A DNA stretch of 56,354 nucleotides. Origin: Actinomycetes bacterium. Lineage in GTDB: Bacteria; Actinomycetota; Acidimicrobiia; Acidimicrobiales; RAAP-2. The notes under the pieces are model-generated. The model was not told the DNA's origin and made no database searches. It saw only the letters and a program-made list of their open reading frames with translations. Below, one piece after another: positions 25,266 through 33,229 of this stretch. The stretch is taken from assembly GCA_021831035.1 (NCBI GenBank), contig JAKBNL010000016.1, forward strand, positions 1 to 56,354, written 5' to 3'. The stretch's first letter is position 1; each line of letters begins with the position of its first letter. The translations under genes and the position numbers were made by a program.

Positions 25266-25306
25266 CGAGCCGTGCCCCTCGGATCCGCGGCTGGAAGACT
25301 GGTCCG

Positions 25307-25600
25307 GTGACCATTCGACGGGCCTCGACCGAGCGCGAGCTCGATGAGAGCGGGTCGGTCGCCACGGAGCGGCCGTGGAACGTGATCGTCTGGAACGACC
25401 CGGTCACGCCCATGGCCGTCGTGGTCGTGGTCTTTCGCCGGATCTTCGGCTACCCCGAGGCCAAGTGCACCCAGCTCATGCTCATCGTCCACCACGAGGG
25501 CCGGGCCGTGGTGTGGACGGGGGGGCGCGAGCGCGCCGAGTCCTACTGCGTGAAGCTCCAGGTGGCGGGGTTGCAGTCGACGGTGGAGCGCGACGCCTAG
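25307..25600 (+). CDS. clpS: Clp adaptor ClpS
   Basis: A 97-aa N-end-rule adaptor that delivers substrates to ClpAP/ClpCP. Family residues: WNVIVWNDPVTPM, the helix VVVVVFRRIFGYPEAKCTQLMLIVHHEGRAVVWTG, and ERAESYCVKLQVAGLQSTVE. The Asn-Asp pair and the hydrophobic pocket residues are present. The GTG at 25307 gives a short unstructured N-terminal arm. The next gene starts on the last base of its stop codon, as expected for the conserved clpS-DUF2017 pair of actinobacteria. Confidence 0.94.
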   Translation: MTIRRASTERELDESGSVATERPWNVIVWNDPVTPMAVVVVVFRRIFGYPEAKCTQLMLIVHHEGRAVVWTGGRERAESYCVKLQVAGLQSTVERDA

Positions 25601-26031
25601 TGGCCCCGCGTCTCTTCACCCGGCGCCGGGACGGTCGGATCGAGGTCCGCCTGAGCGCCGACGGACGCGCCTTCGTGGGGGCGACCGCGCGCGAGGTCGT
25701 GGCCGCCGAAGGCGACGTCGGACACGCGTGGGGGGCCGCACTGCACGCGCCGATCGACCCCGGCCGCGACGCGGACGACCCTCTGGCGATCCTCAGTCGC
25801 CAGAGCGACCTCGCCTCCAACGCCGAGCTGGTCCTCGCGACCCTCGAGGAGGCGACGCTGACCGACGCCGAGGCCTGGGCGTGGTTCTGCACGCTCCAGG
25901 TGGCGCTGCGCTCGATCGCCGTGGCGAACGGGCTGCTCGACGACGACGCCTGGAGCGCCCAGAGCGGTCCGCTGGTCGAGCACGTCCAGACGATCCAGGC
26001 CCTCCTCTTCGAGCTCGCCCGGGTCCTGTAG
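25600..26031 (+). CDS. DUF2017 family protein
   Basis: A 143-aa protein; the GTG at 25600 uses the last G of the clpS TAG. An N-terminal LFTRRRDGRIEVRLSADGR, a central SNAELVLATLEEATLTDAEAWAWFCTLQVALRSIAVANGL and a C-terminal LLFELARVL match DUF2017, which regularly follows clpS in actinobacteria (family knowledge). Molecular function is unknown; the fixed context suggests a link to Clp proteolysis. Confidence 0.85.
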   Translation: MAPRLFTRRRDGRIEVRLSADGRAFVGATAREVVAAEGDVGHAWGAALHAPIDPGRDADDPLAILSRQSDLASNAELVLATLEEATLTDAEAWAWFCTLQVALRSIAVANGLLDDDAWSAQSGPLVEHVQTIQALLFELARVL

Positions 26032-26054
26032 GTCGCGGGCCGCGTCGCGGGGCG

Positions 26055-26060
26055 TAGGGT
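26055..26060 (+). promoter_or_regulatory. -10 box TAGGGT, leaderless transcript
   Basis: TAGGGT ends 6 nt before the ATG at 26067, with no ribosome-binding site between them. Confidence 0.45.
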
Positions 26061-26066
26061 GGTCCG

Positions 26067-26789
26067 ATGCCCCGTCACCGCCTCGTCCCCTGCGCCGCCC
26101 TCGCGGCCCTCCTCGTGGCCCCCGCCGTCGGGGCCGCCGTCGGGGCCGCCGTCCCCGCCGGCGCCGCGGGCGCACCGACGGTGTCCTCGCTGCTCGCCGC
26201 CTCGGGCCGGGCCCTGAAGGGCCAGCCCGGCGTCCACCTCGTCGTCACCACCGAGCGCAAGGGGGTGCGCAGCGCGGCCGTTGCCGACATCGGCCGATCG
26301 GCCGGCCACGAGTCCTACACCTCGGGCGCCGAGCACTTCGACGTGGCCGTCACCGCCACGGCGGCCTACCTCTCGGGCTCGCCGAGCGGGCTGCGCTCGC
26401 TCATGGGCCTGAGTGCGTCCCAGGCGGGACGGGTCGGGGCGAAGTGGATCGTCATGAAGAAGGGCTCGACCCAGTACAAGGAGTTCTGGCTCAACCTCAC
26501 CGCGACGGGCTTCGCCGCGATCCTGCCGAGTCCGAAGGGGACCCGGCTGCTCGCGACCCGTGACGCCACGACCGGCGGCTACCAGCTGCGCTGGAGCACC
26601 CCGGCGTCGGCCTCGGCGTCGGCCTCGACCACGACCCTCGTCATCGCGGCCGGGGCCCACGCCCTGCCGCTGCGCGAGGAGGTGGCCGCCGCGGGCGCGA
26701 CCAGCCTCACGGTCTTCTCCCACTGGGGCGAGGTCGTCCACTTCTCGCGCCCCTCGGCCACCATCGCCTACGCGAAGGTCTTCGGCTAG
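26067..26789 (+). CDS. Secreted protein, possibly LppX/LprG-like fold
   Basis: A 240-aa protein with a signal peptide (residues about 1-34, ending AVPAGAAGA) and no lipobox cysteine. The mature part (LLAASGRALKGQPGVHLVVTTER, VAVTATAAYLSGSP, WIVMKKGSTQYKEF, LLATRDATTGGYQLRW, and a final HWGEVVHFSRPSATIAYAKVF) has alternating beta strands. It loosely recalls actinobacterial LppX/LprAFG lipid-binding proteins; that assignment is weak. A run of Ala-Ser pairs (ASASASAST) near residue 185 is low-complexity. It is monocistronic and probably leaderless. Confidence 0.65.
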   Translation: MPRHRLVPCAALAALLVAPAVGAAVGAAVPAGAAGAPTVSSLLAASGRALKGQPGVHLVVTTERKGVRSAAVADIGRSAGHESYTSGAEHFDVAVTATAAYLSGSPSGLRSLMGLSASQAGRVGAKWIVMKKGSTQYKEFWLNLTATGFAAILPSPKGTRLLATRDATTGGYQLRWSTPASASASASTTTLVIAAGAHALPLREEVAAAGATSLTVFSHWGEVVHFSRPSATIAYAKVFG

Positions 26790-26817
26790 GCCGTCGTCGC
26801 ACGGTCCGTCGGCTCAT

Positions 26818-26854
26818 GATACGGAACGGTTCAGTTGCGGAACTATCTGGTATC
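26818..26854. promoter_or_regulatory. Probable TetR operator
   Basis: An imperfect inverted repeat just upstream of the TetR gene: outer arms GATAC and GTATC (26818-26822 and 26850-26854), inner arms GTTC and GAAC. It is strikingly A+T-rich compared with its surroundings. The position fits autoregulation of the TetR-MFS operon. Confidence 0.6.
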
Positions 26855-26863
26855 GTAAGTCCC

Positions 26864-27511
26864 GTGACGTTCACCGAGGACCACGACGAGGGCGCCGGCG
26901 CTGAGCGCCACGGCGGGCGTCACCTCGACGCCTCGCGCGACGCGGCCCTGTGCGACGCGGCCCTGCGCCTGCTGGCCCAGATCGGCTACGACCGGCTGAC
27001 CGTCGACGCCATCGCCACGAGCGCCGGGGCCGGCAAGGCGACGATCTACCGTCGCTGGTCGGGCAAGGCCGAGCTCGTGGTCGACGCCCTGGTGCGCCAC
27101 AAGCCGGACCCGGTGGCGCCCGACACGGGCTCCTTGCGCGGTGACCTGGCCGAGCTGGCCCGGCGAGCGAGCGCTCACGACGGCGAGCCGCTCGACACCT
27201 CGGTGATGGTCGGACTCGCGAGCGCGCTGCCGCGCGACCCCGACCTGCGCGCCGCGTTCGACCAGCGCCTGGTCGAGCCCCACCGACGGGTGCTCGCCAC
27301 GGTCTTCGAGCGCGCCGTCGCCCGCGGGGAGATCGCGCCGGTCGCCAACCTCGACCTCGTCGTGTCGCTCATCCCGGCGCTCGTGCTCTACCGCCTCCTC
27401 GTCGAGCCCCAGGCGATCGACTCGAGCTTCGTCGAGTCGATCATCGAGGGCGTGATCCTGCCCCTGGTGCTGGCCGGGCCCGTGTCCCTCCAGCCCACCC
27501 CGACCCCTTAG
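26864..27511 (+). CDS. TetR family repressor
   Basis: 215 aa from the GTG at 26864. The N-terminal helix-turn-helix DAALRLLAQIGYDRLTVDAIATSAGAGKATIYRRWSGKAELV is a textbook TetR DNA-binding domain; the C-terminal ligand domain is divergent. An in-frame ATG at 26816 is unlikely, since it would place the operator inside the coding region. It precedes an MFS exporter by 13 nt in the same direction, so it probably represses its own operon through the palindrome at 26818-26854 and is released by an exported compound. Confidence 0.92.
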   Translation: MTFTEDHDEGAGAERHGGRHLDASRDAALCDAALRLLAQIGYDRLTVDAIATSAGAGKATIYRRWSGKAELVVDALVRHKPDPVAPDTGSLRGDLAELARRASAHDGEPLDTSVMVGLASALPRDPDLRAAFDQRLVEPHRRVLATVFERAVARGEIAPVANLDLVVSLIPALVLYRLLVEPQAIDSSFVESIIEGVILPLVLAGPVSLQPTPTP

Positions 27512-27524
27512 AGAAAGGCCCCCC

Positions 27525-29009
27525 GTGACCACCTCCGACGTCGCGCCCGCCCGCCACTCGACCACCGCGGGCAAGCACCTCGGCCTGGCGCTGCTCGTCA
27601 TCTCGTGCGCCCAGCTGATGATCGTCCTCGACGCGACGATCGTGAACGTGGCCCTGCCGACGATCCGCACCGCGCTGCACTTCTCGCTCGACAACCTCGA
27701 GTGGGTGATCACGGCGTACTCGTTGACCTTCGGCGGGCTGCTCCTCTTCGGGGGGCGCACCGGGGACCTCTTCGGCAAGCGGCGGATGTTCATGGTCGGC
27801 ATCGGCGTCTTCGCGCTGGCCTCCCTGCTCGGGGGTCTCGCCACCTCCGACGTCTGGCTGATCCTGACCCGCGGGCTCCAGGGCGTGGGCGGGGCGATCG
27901 CCTCGCCGACCGCGCTCTCGCTCGTCACCACGAACTTCCCCGAGGGCCCGTCGCGCAACCGGGCCATGGGCGTCTACGCCGCGATGTCGGGGGTCGGCGG
28001 CGCCGTCGGACTCCTCCTCGGGGGTCTGCTCACGAGCTACGTCTCGTGGCGGTGGATCTTCTTCGTCAACGTGCCGATCGCCCTCGTCGTCCTGGCCCTG
28101 GCGCCCCGGGCGCTCAACGAGTCGGACCGCGGCGAGGGACGACTGGACGTCCCGGGGGCGCTGACCGCGACGGCCGGCATGCTCGCCCTGGTCTACGGCC
28201 TCTCCAACACCGCGAGCCACGCCTGGACGAGCGTCTCCACGTTGGTGGCGCTGGGCGTGGCGGTGGTGATGCTCGGGCTGTTCCTCGTCCTCGAGACGCG
28301 CAGCGCCGAGCCGTTGATGCCGCTCGCGATCTTCAAGAACCGCAACCGCTCGGGCGCGTACCTCATCATGCTGTTCATCGGCATCGCGCTGTTCTCGATG
28401 TTCTACTTCTTGACCCAGTACCTCCAGAACATCCTCGGCTGGAGCCCGGTGCGCACGGGGGTGGGCTTCTTGCCCATGACCATCGGCATCGTCATCGCCG
28501 CGGGTCTCTCCTCGCGGTTCGTCTCGCGGATCGGCGTGCGCATCCCGCTGATCGTCGGGCCGGCCGTGGCGGTGGCCGGAATGGCGTGGATGTCGAACGT
28601 GATCACCGTCCACTCCAGCTACTGGCAGGTCTTCGCCCCCCTCCTGCTGCTCGCGCTGGGGATGGGGACCACCTTCGTGCCCCTCACCCTCGTCGCGGTG
28701 TCGGGCGTCGAGCACCACGAGGCGGGCCTGGCCTCGGCGCTCCTCAACACGACCCAGCAGGTCGGCGGGGCCCTCGGCCTCGCCGTGCTCGCGACGGTGG
28801 CCATCGACGCGATGAAGTCGAAGCTGGCCTCGCTGCACTCGCTCGCGCCCGCGGCCCAGGCCGTCGCGACGACCCACGGCTACACCACCGCCTTCATGTG
28901 GGGTTCGGTGATCGCGCTCGTGGGCCTGGTGGTCTCGCTGGCCATGATCCGTGTGCCCGCGGTGATGCCCGGCGACGAGGAGCTGGCCTCGACGGCCCTG
29001 ATGGGCTAG
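27525..29009 (+). CDS. MFS drug exporter, DHA2 (EmrB/QacA) family
   Basis: A 494-aa proton-coupled antiporter with about 14 transmembrane segments. LDATIVNVALP (motif D1) lies in the first helix, GGRTGDLFGKRRMF is motif A, LQGVGGAIASPTALSLV is the fourth helix, and GVGGAVGLLLGGLLT is the antiporter motif C. The GTG at 27525 follows AGAAAGG. It is paired with the TetR gene. Its TAG shares a single CTAG with the stop of the convergent GGDEF/EAL gene. Confidence 0.93.
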   Translation: MTTSDVAPARHSTTAGKHLGLALLVISCAQLMIVLDATIVNVALPTIRTALHFSLDNLEWVITAYSLTFGGLLLFGGRTGDLFGKRRMFMVGIGVFALASLLGGLATSDVWLILTRGLQGVGGAIASPTALSLVTTNFPEGPSRNRAMGVYAAMSGVGGAVGLLLGGLLTSYVSWRWIFFVNVPIALVVLALAPRALNESDRGEGRLDVPGALTATAGMLALVYGLSNTASHAWTSVSTLVALGVAVVMLGLFLVLETRSAEPLMPLAIFKNRNRSGAYLIMLFIGIALFSMFYFLTQYLQNILGWSPVRTGVGFLPMTIGIVIAAGLSSRFVSRIGVRIPLIVGPAVAVAGMAWMSNVITVHSSYWQVFAPLLLLALGMGTTFVPLTLVAVSGVEHHEAGLASALLNTTQQVGGALGLAVLATVAIDAMKSKLASLHSLAPAAQAVATTHGYTTAFMWGSVIALVGLVVSLAMIRVPAVMPGDEELASTALMG

Positions 29010-31432
29010 GCGAGGGGCACGGGGGCCGCCCCCACGGGGGGCAGCTCGTCGGCCGGCACCGGCCGGGAGATGTAGTCGCCCTGGGCGAGGTCGCAGCCCA
29101 ACTCGACCAGTCGTGCGAGGGTCGCGGCGTCCTCGATGCCCTCGGCGACTACGCGCAGGCCCATCTCGTGGCCGAGGTTGATGGTCGCGCGCACGAGCTC
29201 GAGGGTGCGCGGCCCCTCGGTGTCGGTGACCCCGGCGAGGAAGGCACGGTCGAGTTTGAGCTCGCTCACCGGCAGGCCGCTCAGGTAGGCCAGCGAGGTG
29301 ACCCCCGCGCCGAAGTCGTCGATCGAGACGAGGACCCCGAGGTCGCGCAGCCGCCGGATGACGGTGCCCGCGCGGTCGAACTCGCGGATGATGACCGACT
29401 CGGTCACCTCCACCACGAGGCAGTGGCTCGGCAGGCCGTAGCGCTCGAGGAGCCGCTCGACCAGCTCGACGAGCCCCTCGTCGAGCAGGTTGGAGGCCGA
29501 GACGTTCACCGAGACCGTGAGGTCGCGTCCGTCGCGACGCCACCGCGCGCACTGGCGCAGGGCCGCCTCCATCACCCACGCCGTGAGCGGCGCCATGAGG
29601 CCGGCCTCCTCGGCCAGGGGGAGGAACTTCACCGGTGGCACGAGTCCGAGGTGGGGGTGGGGCCAGCGCACGAGCGCCTCCACGCCCGAGACGGCGCCGC
29701 TCGAGAGGTCCATCTGGGGCTGGAAGTGCAAGACGAGTTCGCCGTTGCGCACCGCGTCGCTCAGGTCGTCGAGCAGGTGGATGTGGTTGTTCAGCCCGTC
29801 GAGGGACGGGTCGTAGAAGACGTAGGCGTCGCCGCTGAGCTTCGCCCGGTACATCGCGACGTCGGCCGACCACATCAGCACGGCGCCGTCGAGAGCGTCG
29901 TCGGGGTAGAGGGCGATGCCGATCGAGGCCGAGACGCTGGTCTCGACCGAGCGTAGGGCGAAGGGGGCCGCGAGGGACTCGGTGACGCGCTCGGCGACGT
30001 CGGCCGCGGCCTCGGGGCCGGCGTCGAGCAGGAGGATCGCCAGCTCGTCGCCGCCCAGGCGCACGACGGTGCCGCCCGCGCCGACGGTCTGGCGCAGGCG
30101 CGGTCCGAGCTGACGCAACAGCTCGTCGCCGGCCGGGTGACCGAGCGAGTCGTTGATCTCCTTGAAGTGGTTGAGGTCGACGAAGAGGAAGGCGAGCCGC
30201 CGGGGCGACCCCTCGTTGTCGGCCTCCTCGGCGAAGAAGGCGTCGAGGATGTGGCTGAGGTGGCGGCGGTTCGCGAGCCCGGTCAGCTCGTCGGTGTTGG
30301 CCTGGCGGTGGCGCTCCTCGGTGAGGCGGCGCAGCTCCTGGGCCGAGAGCCCGACCCGCACCCCCACGGCGACGAGGGTCACCACGGCCAGGGCGACGGC
30401 CACGTCGGTGACCCGCCCGAGGTTGCCCGAGATCAAGATCACCAGCGCGGCGACCGCCGCGAGACCGGGCGCGAGGAAGCCCGGCGCTCGCGAGATGCGC
30501 AGGGGGTCCGTCGGGCGCGGCGAGGTCCACATCGAGAGCGAGAGGAGGTAGATAGCGGCGGGCCAGGCGACCATGGCCAGCGAGCCGCCGAGGGGACCCT
30601 GGGCGCGCGGGCTCACGAGGAGGTTCGCGGTGTCGCCCCCGACGATGGCGATCAGCCCCACCGCCGCGACGTACCACCCGGCGCTCGCCTGAGCCCCGAG
30701 CAGCACGGTGCCGCCGATGACGAGCAGCAACAACAAGAGGTCGCCCACCGGGTAGGCGAGGTTCACGACGGACTGGAGGTGGCTGCCGCTGGTCATCTGC
30801 ACCAGGTTGCGGAACGCGAAGGTCGCGCACAGTGCGGCGGCCCCGAGTCCGGCGACGACTCCGTCGAGCCAGTTGGGTCGTCCTAGCCGACCGATCCGCG
30901 CCTGGACCAAGAGGGTCAGGGCCACGTAGGTGAGGGGGTAGAAGAGCAGGAAGAAGACGTCGGCGATCGACGGCGTGGCCGTCTCGGCACCCGAGAGGGC
31001 GAGGATCGACGCGAGCAGCTCGCCCGTGGACCACGACACCAGGGCGAGCCCGAGGAAGGTCACGGCGCCCCGGTTCAGGGCGTGGGTGTGGGCCCGCCAC
31101 AGGCAGACCGCGGCGGCGGCGAAGCCGAACCCGGCCACCCCGTAGCGGTCGAGCCAGGGGTAGACCTGACCGCTCGAGCGCAAGAGAGCGGTCACGACGT
31201 AGGCGGCGAGGAGGATCCCCAGCCCCCAGAGCACGAGCAAGGGGTTCGTCGAGGCCTGCGCCGCGGGCGCGTCGGCTCGTCCCCCCGCGGGGTATCCCGA
31301 CGCGGCGTCCACGCGCGGGCGTCGTCGTGGGTCCGGGGACGCCGGGGAGTCGGCGCGAGCGAGCCCGCGTGACCCGCGTCGCCGCTCGGCGAGGGGCGTG
31401 GGTGCGTGGGGGATGTCGAGTCGTTGGCTCAT
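29006..31432 (-). CDS. Membrane GGDEF-EAL c-di-GMP protein
   Basis: 808 aa from the ATG at 31432. A disordered N terminus of about 65 residues is followed by roughly 9-10 hydrophobic helices, then GGDEF and EAL domains. The cyclase motif reads RLGGDELAIL (GGDEL, last residue altered), within DELTGLANRRHL and HFKEINDSLGHPAGD. The EAL domain looks active: GVEALVRW, NVSASNL, EVTES, SIDDFGAGVTSLAYL, ELKLDRAFL and VVAEGIED. It probably degrades c-di-GMP, with the GGDEF part either active or a GTP sensor. A minus-strand TAGCGT box lies near 31487-31482. Confidence 0.92.
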   Translation of the reverse strand: MSQRLDIPHAPTPLAERRRGSRGLARADSPASPDPRRRPRVDAASGYPAGGRADAPAAQASTNPLLVLWGLGILLAAYVVTALLRSSGQVYPWLDRYGVAGFGFAAAAVCLWRAHTHALNRGAVTFLGLALVSWSTGELLASILALSGAETATPSIADVFFLLFYPLTYVALTLLVQARIGRLGRPNWLDGVVAGLGAAALCATFAFRNLVQMTSGSHLQSVVNLAYPVGDLLLLLLVIGGTVLLGAQASAGWYVAAVGLIAIVGGDTANLLVSPRAQGPLGGSLAMVAWPAAIYLLSLSMWTSPRPTDPLRISRAPGFLAPGLAAVAALVILISGNLGRVTDVAVALAVVTLVAVGVRVGLSAQELRRLTEERHRQANTDELTGLANRRHLSHILDAFFAEEADNEGSPRRLAFLFVDLNHFKEINDSLGHPAGDELLRQLGPRLRQTVGAGGTVVRLGGDELAILLLDAGPEAAADVAERVTESLAAPFALRSVETSVSASIGIALYPDDALDGAVLMWSADVAMYRAKLSGDAYVFYDPSLDGLNNHIHLLDDLSDAVRNGELVLHFQPQMDLSSGAVSGVEALVRWPHPHLGLVPPVKFLPLAEEAGLMAPLTAWVMEAALRQCARWRRDGRDLTVSVNVSASNLLDEGLVELVERLLERYGLPSHCLVVEVTESVIIREFDRAGTVIRRLRDLGVLVSIDDFGAGVTSLAYLSGLPVSELKLDRAFLAGVTDTEGPRTLELVRATINLGHEMGLRVVAEGIEDAATLARLVELGCDLAQGDYISRPVPADELPPVGAAPVPLA

Positions 31433-31658
31433 CGGGGTCACCTCGGCCCTGGTCCCGCGTTCGGCCAGGACGTGCAGCGGAACGCTAGAGCGCTGCTCAC
31501 AACGCGGCCCCAACCCGTCCCCAACCGAGCGGTCCGCCGGCCGAGCGGGGGCGTTCCTTCACCTTCTGCCTGGTGGGGGCGTTGGAGGTCGAGTCCGAAG
31601 TTCGCCGCGCGTGGCTCGCAGGCGTCAGCGCGGGCCGCCGGCGCAGGGAGGGTCCGGT

Positions 31659-32057
31659 CTAGGTCTCGCGCCTCAGGTCCGACGCCGCGATGCGCAGCGG
31701 GACCGTGGCGAAGGGATCGAGCCGGTACGCGAGCGAGACGCGGTGGTACCCGTCGGCGATATCGGGACCGCCGTGCTCGTCGTAGACCACGAGGACGGGA
31801 GAGAGCCTCTTGCCCCGGGCGATCGTCACGAGGTCACGGCGCACCCCGGGGTCGTCCAGCGCCAGCGGCTCGCGACCGCACGCGCGCAGCACGTCGTTGG
31901 CCCGGCGATGGGTGACCTCGGCGGCGCGGAGCTTCTTGACCAGCCTCTCGGCCCTCTTCTGGTCGAAGCGGAGGGAGAGGTAGGCCTCGGCCGACTCGAA
32001 GTCGTGCGGGGCCACGTCCTTCGCCCAGCGAATGGTGGTGGTGGACTCATCACCCAC
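31659..32057 (-). CDS. ParB/sulfiredoxin-like small protein
   Basis: A 132-aa protein; the GTG at 32057 has GGGAGG 7 nt upstream and is preferred over TTG 32063. The N-terminal half is helical and charged; the C-terminal half SPVLVVYDEHGGPDIADGYHRVSLAYRLDP has the DGYHR motif of ParB-like nuclease/sulfiredoxin folds. Stand-alone proteins of this form occur across actinobacteria without known function. It lies between the GGDEF/EAL gene and the aquaporin gene, all on the minus strand, but gaps of about 100 bp or more suggest separate transcription. Confidence 0.65.
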   Translation of the reverse strand: MGDESTTTIRWAKDVAPHDFESAEAYLSLRFDQKRAERLVKKLRAAEVTHRRANDVLRACGREPLALDDPGVRRDLVTIARGKRLSPVLVVYDEHGGPDIADGYHRVSLAYRLDPFATVPLRIAASDLRRET

Positions 32058-32155
32058 GGACAACCTCCCTCTCGGGGCCCTCGGGCCACCAGGGGGAGCC
32101 TAAGTCCTGGACGCCCGCCCCACGGCCGGCCGAGGGGTGAGGGCTCTGACCCCGG

Positions 32156-32971
32156 TCAGTCCGACGGTGTGCTCTCGACGTCGGTCACGAGGGTGCCCTC
32201 CGCGGCGGCGACGGCGGCGGCGTCGCCGCCGCGGCCCCGCAGCACGTACGCGACGCCGACCGCGACGACGGCGCCCACGACCGGCCCCACCGCGTAGACC
32301 CAGTAGCGCGAGAAGTCCCCCGAGACGAGGTCGGGCCCGAAGGTCCGCGCGGGGTTCATCGACGCGCCCGAGAGGGGACCCGCCCACAGGCCGGCCAGGG
32401 CGATGTAGCCCCCCACGCCGAAGGCCCCCAGGAGCCCGACGTTCTGGGCTCCCGAGGCCGTGCCCAGGATGACGCTCACGAGTCCCAGGGTCAGGACGAT
32501 CTCCATCCACAGGGCGGACGCGCCGGAGAAGCCGTGCGCCGGGTAGTTCGACCCGTACTGTGAGGAGACCCGCAACACGGCGTGCAAGAAGAGGGCGGCG
32601 ACGGTCGCGCCGACCAGTTGGACCACCACGTAGCCGGGCACGCGGCGCCAGGGGAAGTCCCCGCGCAGGGCGAAGGCGATACTCACCGCGGGATTGAGGT
32701 GGGCGCCACTCACCTTGCCCATGAACAAGATCACGGCCATGACCATCAGCGCCGGGGCGACGACCGCGTCGGTGGAGCTCACCGAACCCGGGACGGCGGC
32801 GTTCATCATCCCGGCACCGGCGGCGACCAGGACGAGGAAGAACGTGCCCAAGAATTCGGAGAAGAGTCGGCGCCACTCCTGGCGCGGGTCGCGGAAGTTC
32901 TCGATGCGCTCTTCAACGTCACGTTCGTAGCGGGCGAGGGCGCCCGAGTGGGAAGCGCGGGGCAGACTCAT
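32156..32971 (-). CDS. Aquaporin / glycerol facilitator (MIP)
   Basis: A 271-aa MIP-family channel with six membrane helices and both NPA boxes, SGAHLNPAVS and SGASMNPARTFGP; the Arg after the second box is the selectivity-filter Arg. An N-terminal cytoplasmic arm of about 35 charged residues (YERDVEERIENFRDPRQEWRR) is longer than usual. Aquaporin versus glycerol facilitator cannot be settled by eye. A minus-strand TAGATT box lies at 33052-33047, giving a leader of about 70 nt. Confidence 0.92.
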   Translation of the reverse strand: MSLPRASHSGALARYERDVEERIENFRDPRQEWRRLFSEFLGTFFLVLVAAGAGMMNAAVPGSVSSTDAVVAPALMVMAVILFMGKVSGAHLNPAVSIAFALRGDFPWRRVPGYVVVQLVGATVAALFLHAVLRVSSQYGSNYPAHGFSGASALWMEIVLTLGLVSVILGTASGAQNVGLLGAFGVGGYIALAGLWAGPLSGASMNPARTFGPDLVSGDFSRYWVYAVGPVVGAVVAVGVAYVLRGRGGDAAAVAAAEGTLVTDVESTPSD

Positions 32972-33101
32972 CGTCGTGAGACGACGCGACCCGTGGTCAC
33001 CGACGTCGCTCGGAGTGCGGGGGTCGCGGGCGCTCGGTCACGGGGTCAATCTACCCATCGGCCGACGACGGTGCGGTCCGTTCGCGAACTCTCACAGCGA
33101 A

Positions 33102-33177
33102 TGGTGCGCCGGCCGGGACTTGAACCCGGAACCTGTTGATTAAGAGTCAAATGCTCTGCCAATTGAGCTACCGGCGC
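33102..33177 (-). tRNA. tRNA-Lys (CTT)
   Basis: The cloverleaf reads on the minus strand with acceptor GCGCCGG/CCGGCGC, D arm GCTC...GAGC, anticodon stem TTTGA/TCAAC around loop CTCTTAA (anticodon CTT), and T arm CCGGG-TTCAAGT-CCCGG. The CCA end is encoded. TACACT (33189-33184) is a well-placed -10 box. Confidence 0.96.
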
Positions 33178-33229
33178 GAGACGAGTGTACACCGCCTCGC
33201 GCCCGAGAGACGCTGGTCAGGGGCGCTGG

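Noticed and set aside
27441..31100. A 1219-codon open frame on the minus strand
   Set aside because: It is antisense to the MFS gene and out of frame with the GGDEF/EAL gene. Its translation is Arg/Pro/Gly/His-rich with no domain, the usual shadow of high-G+C coding DNA.
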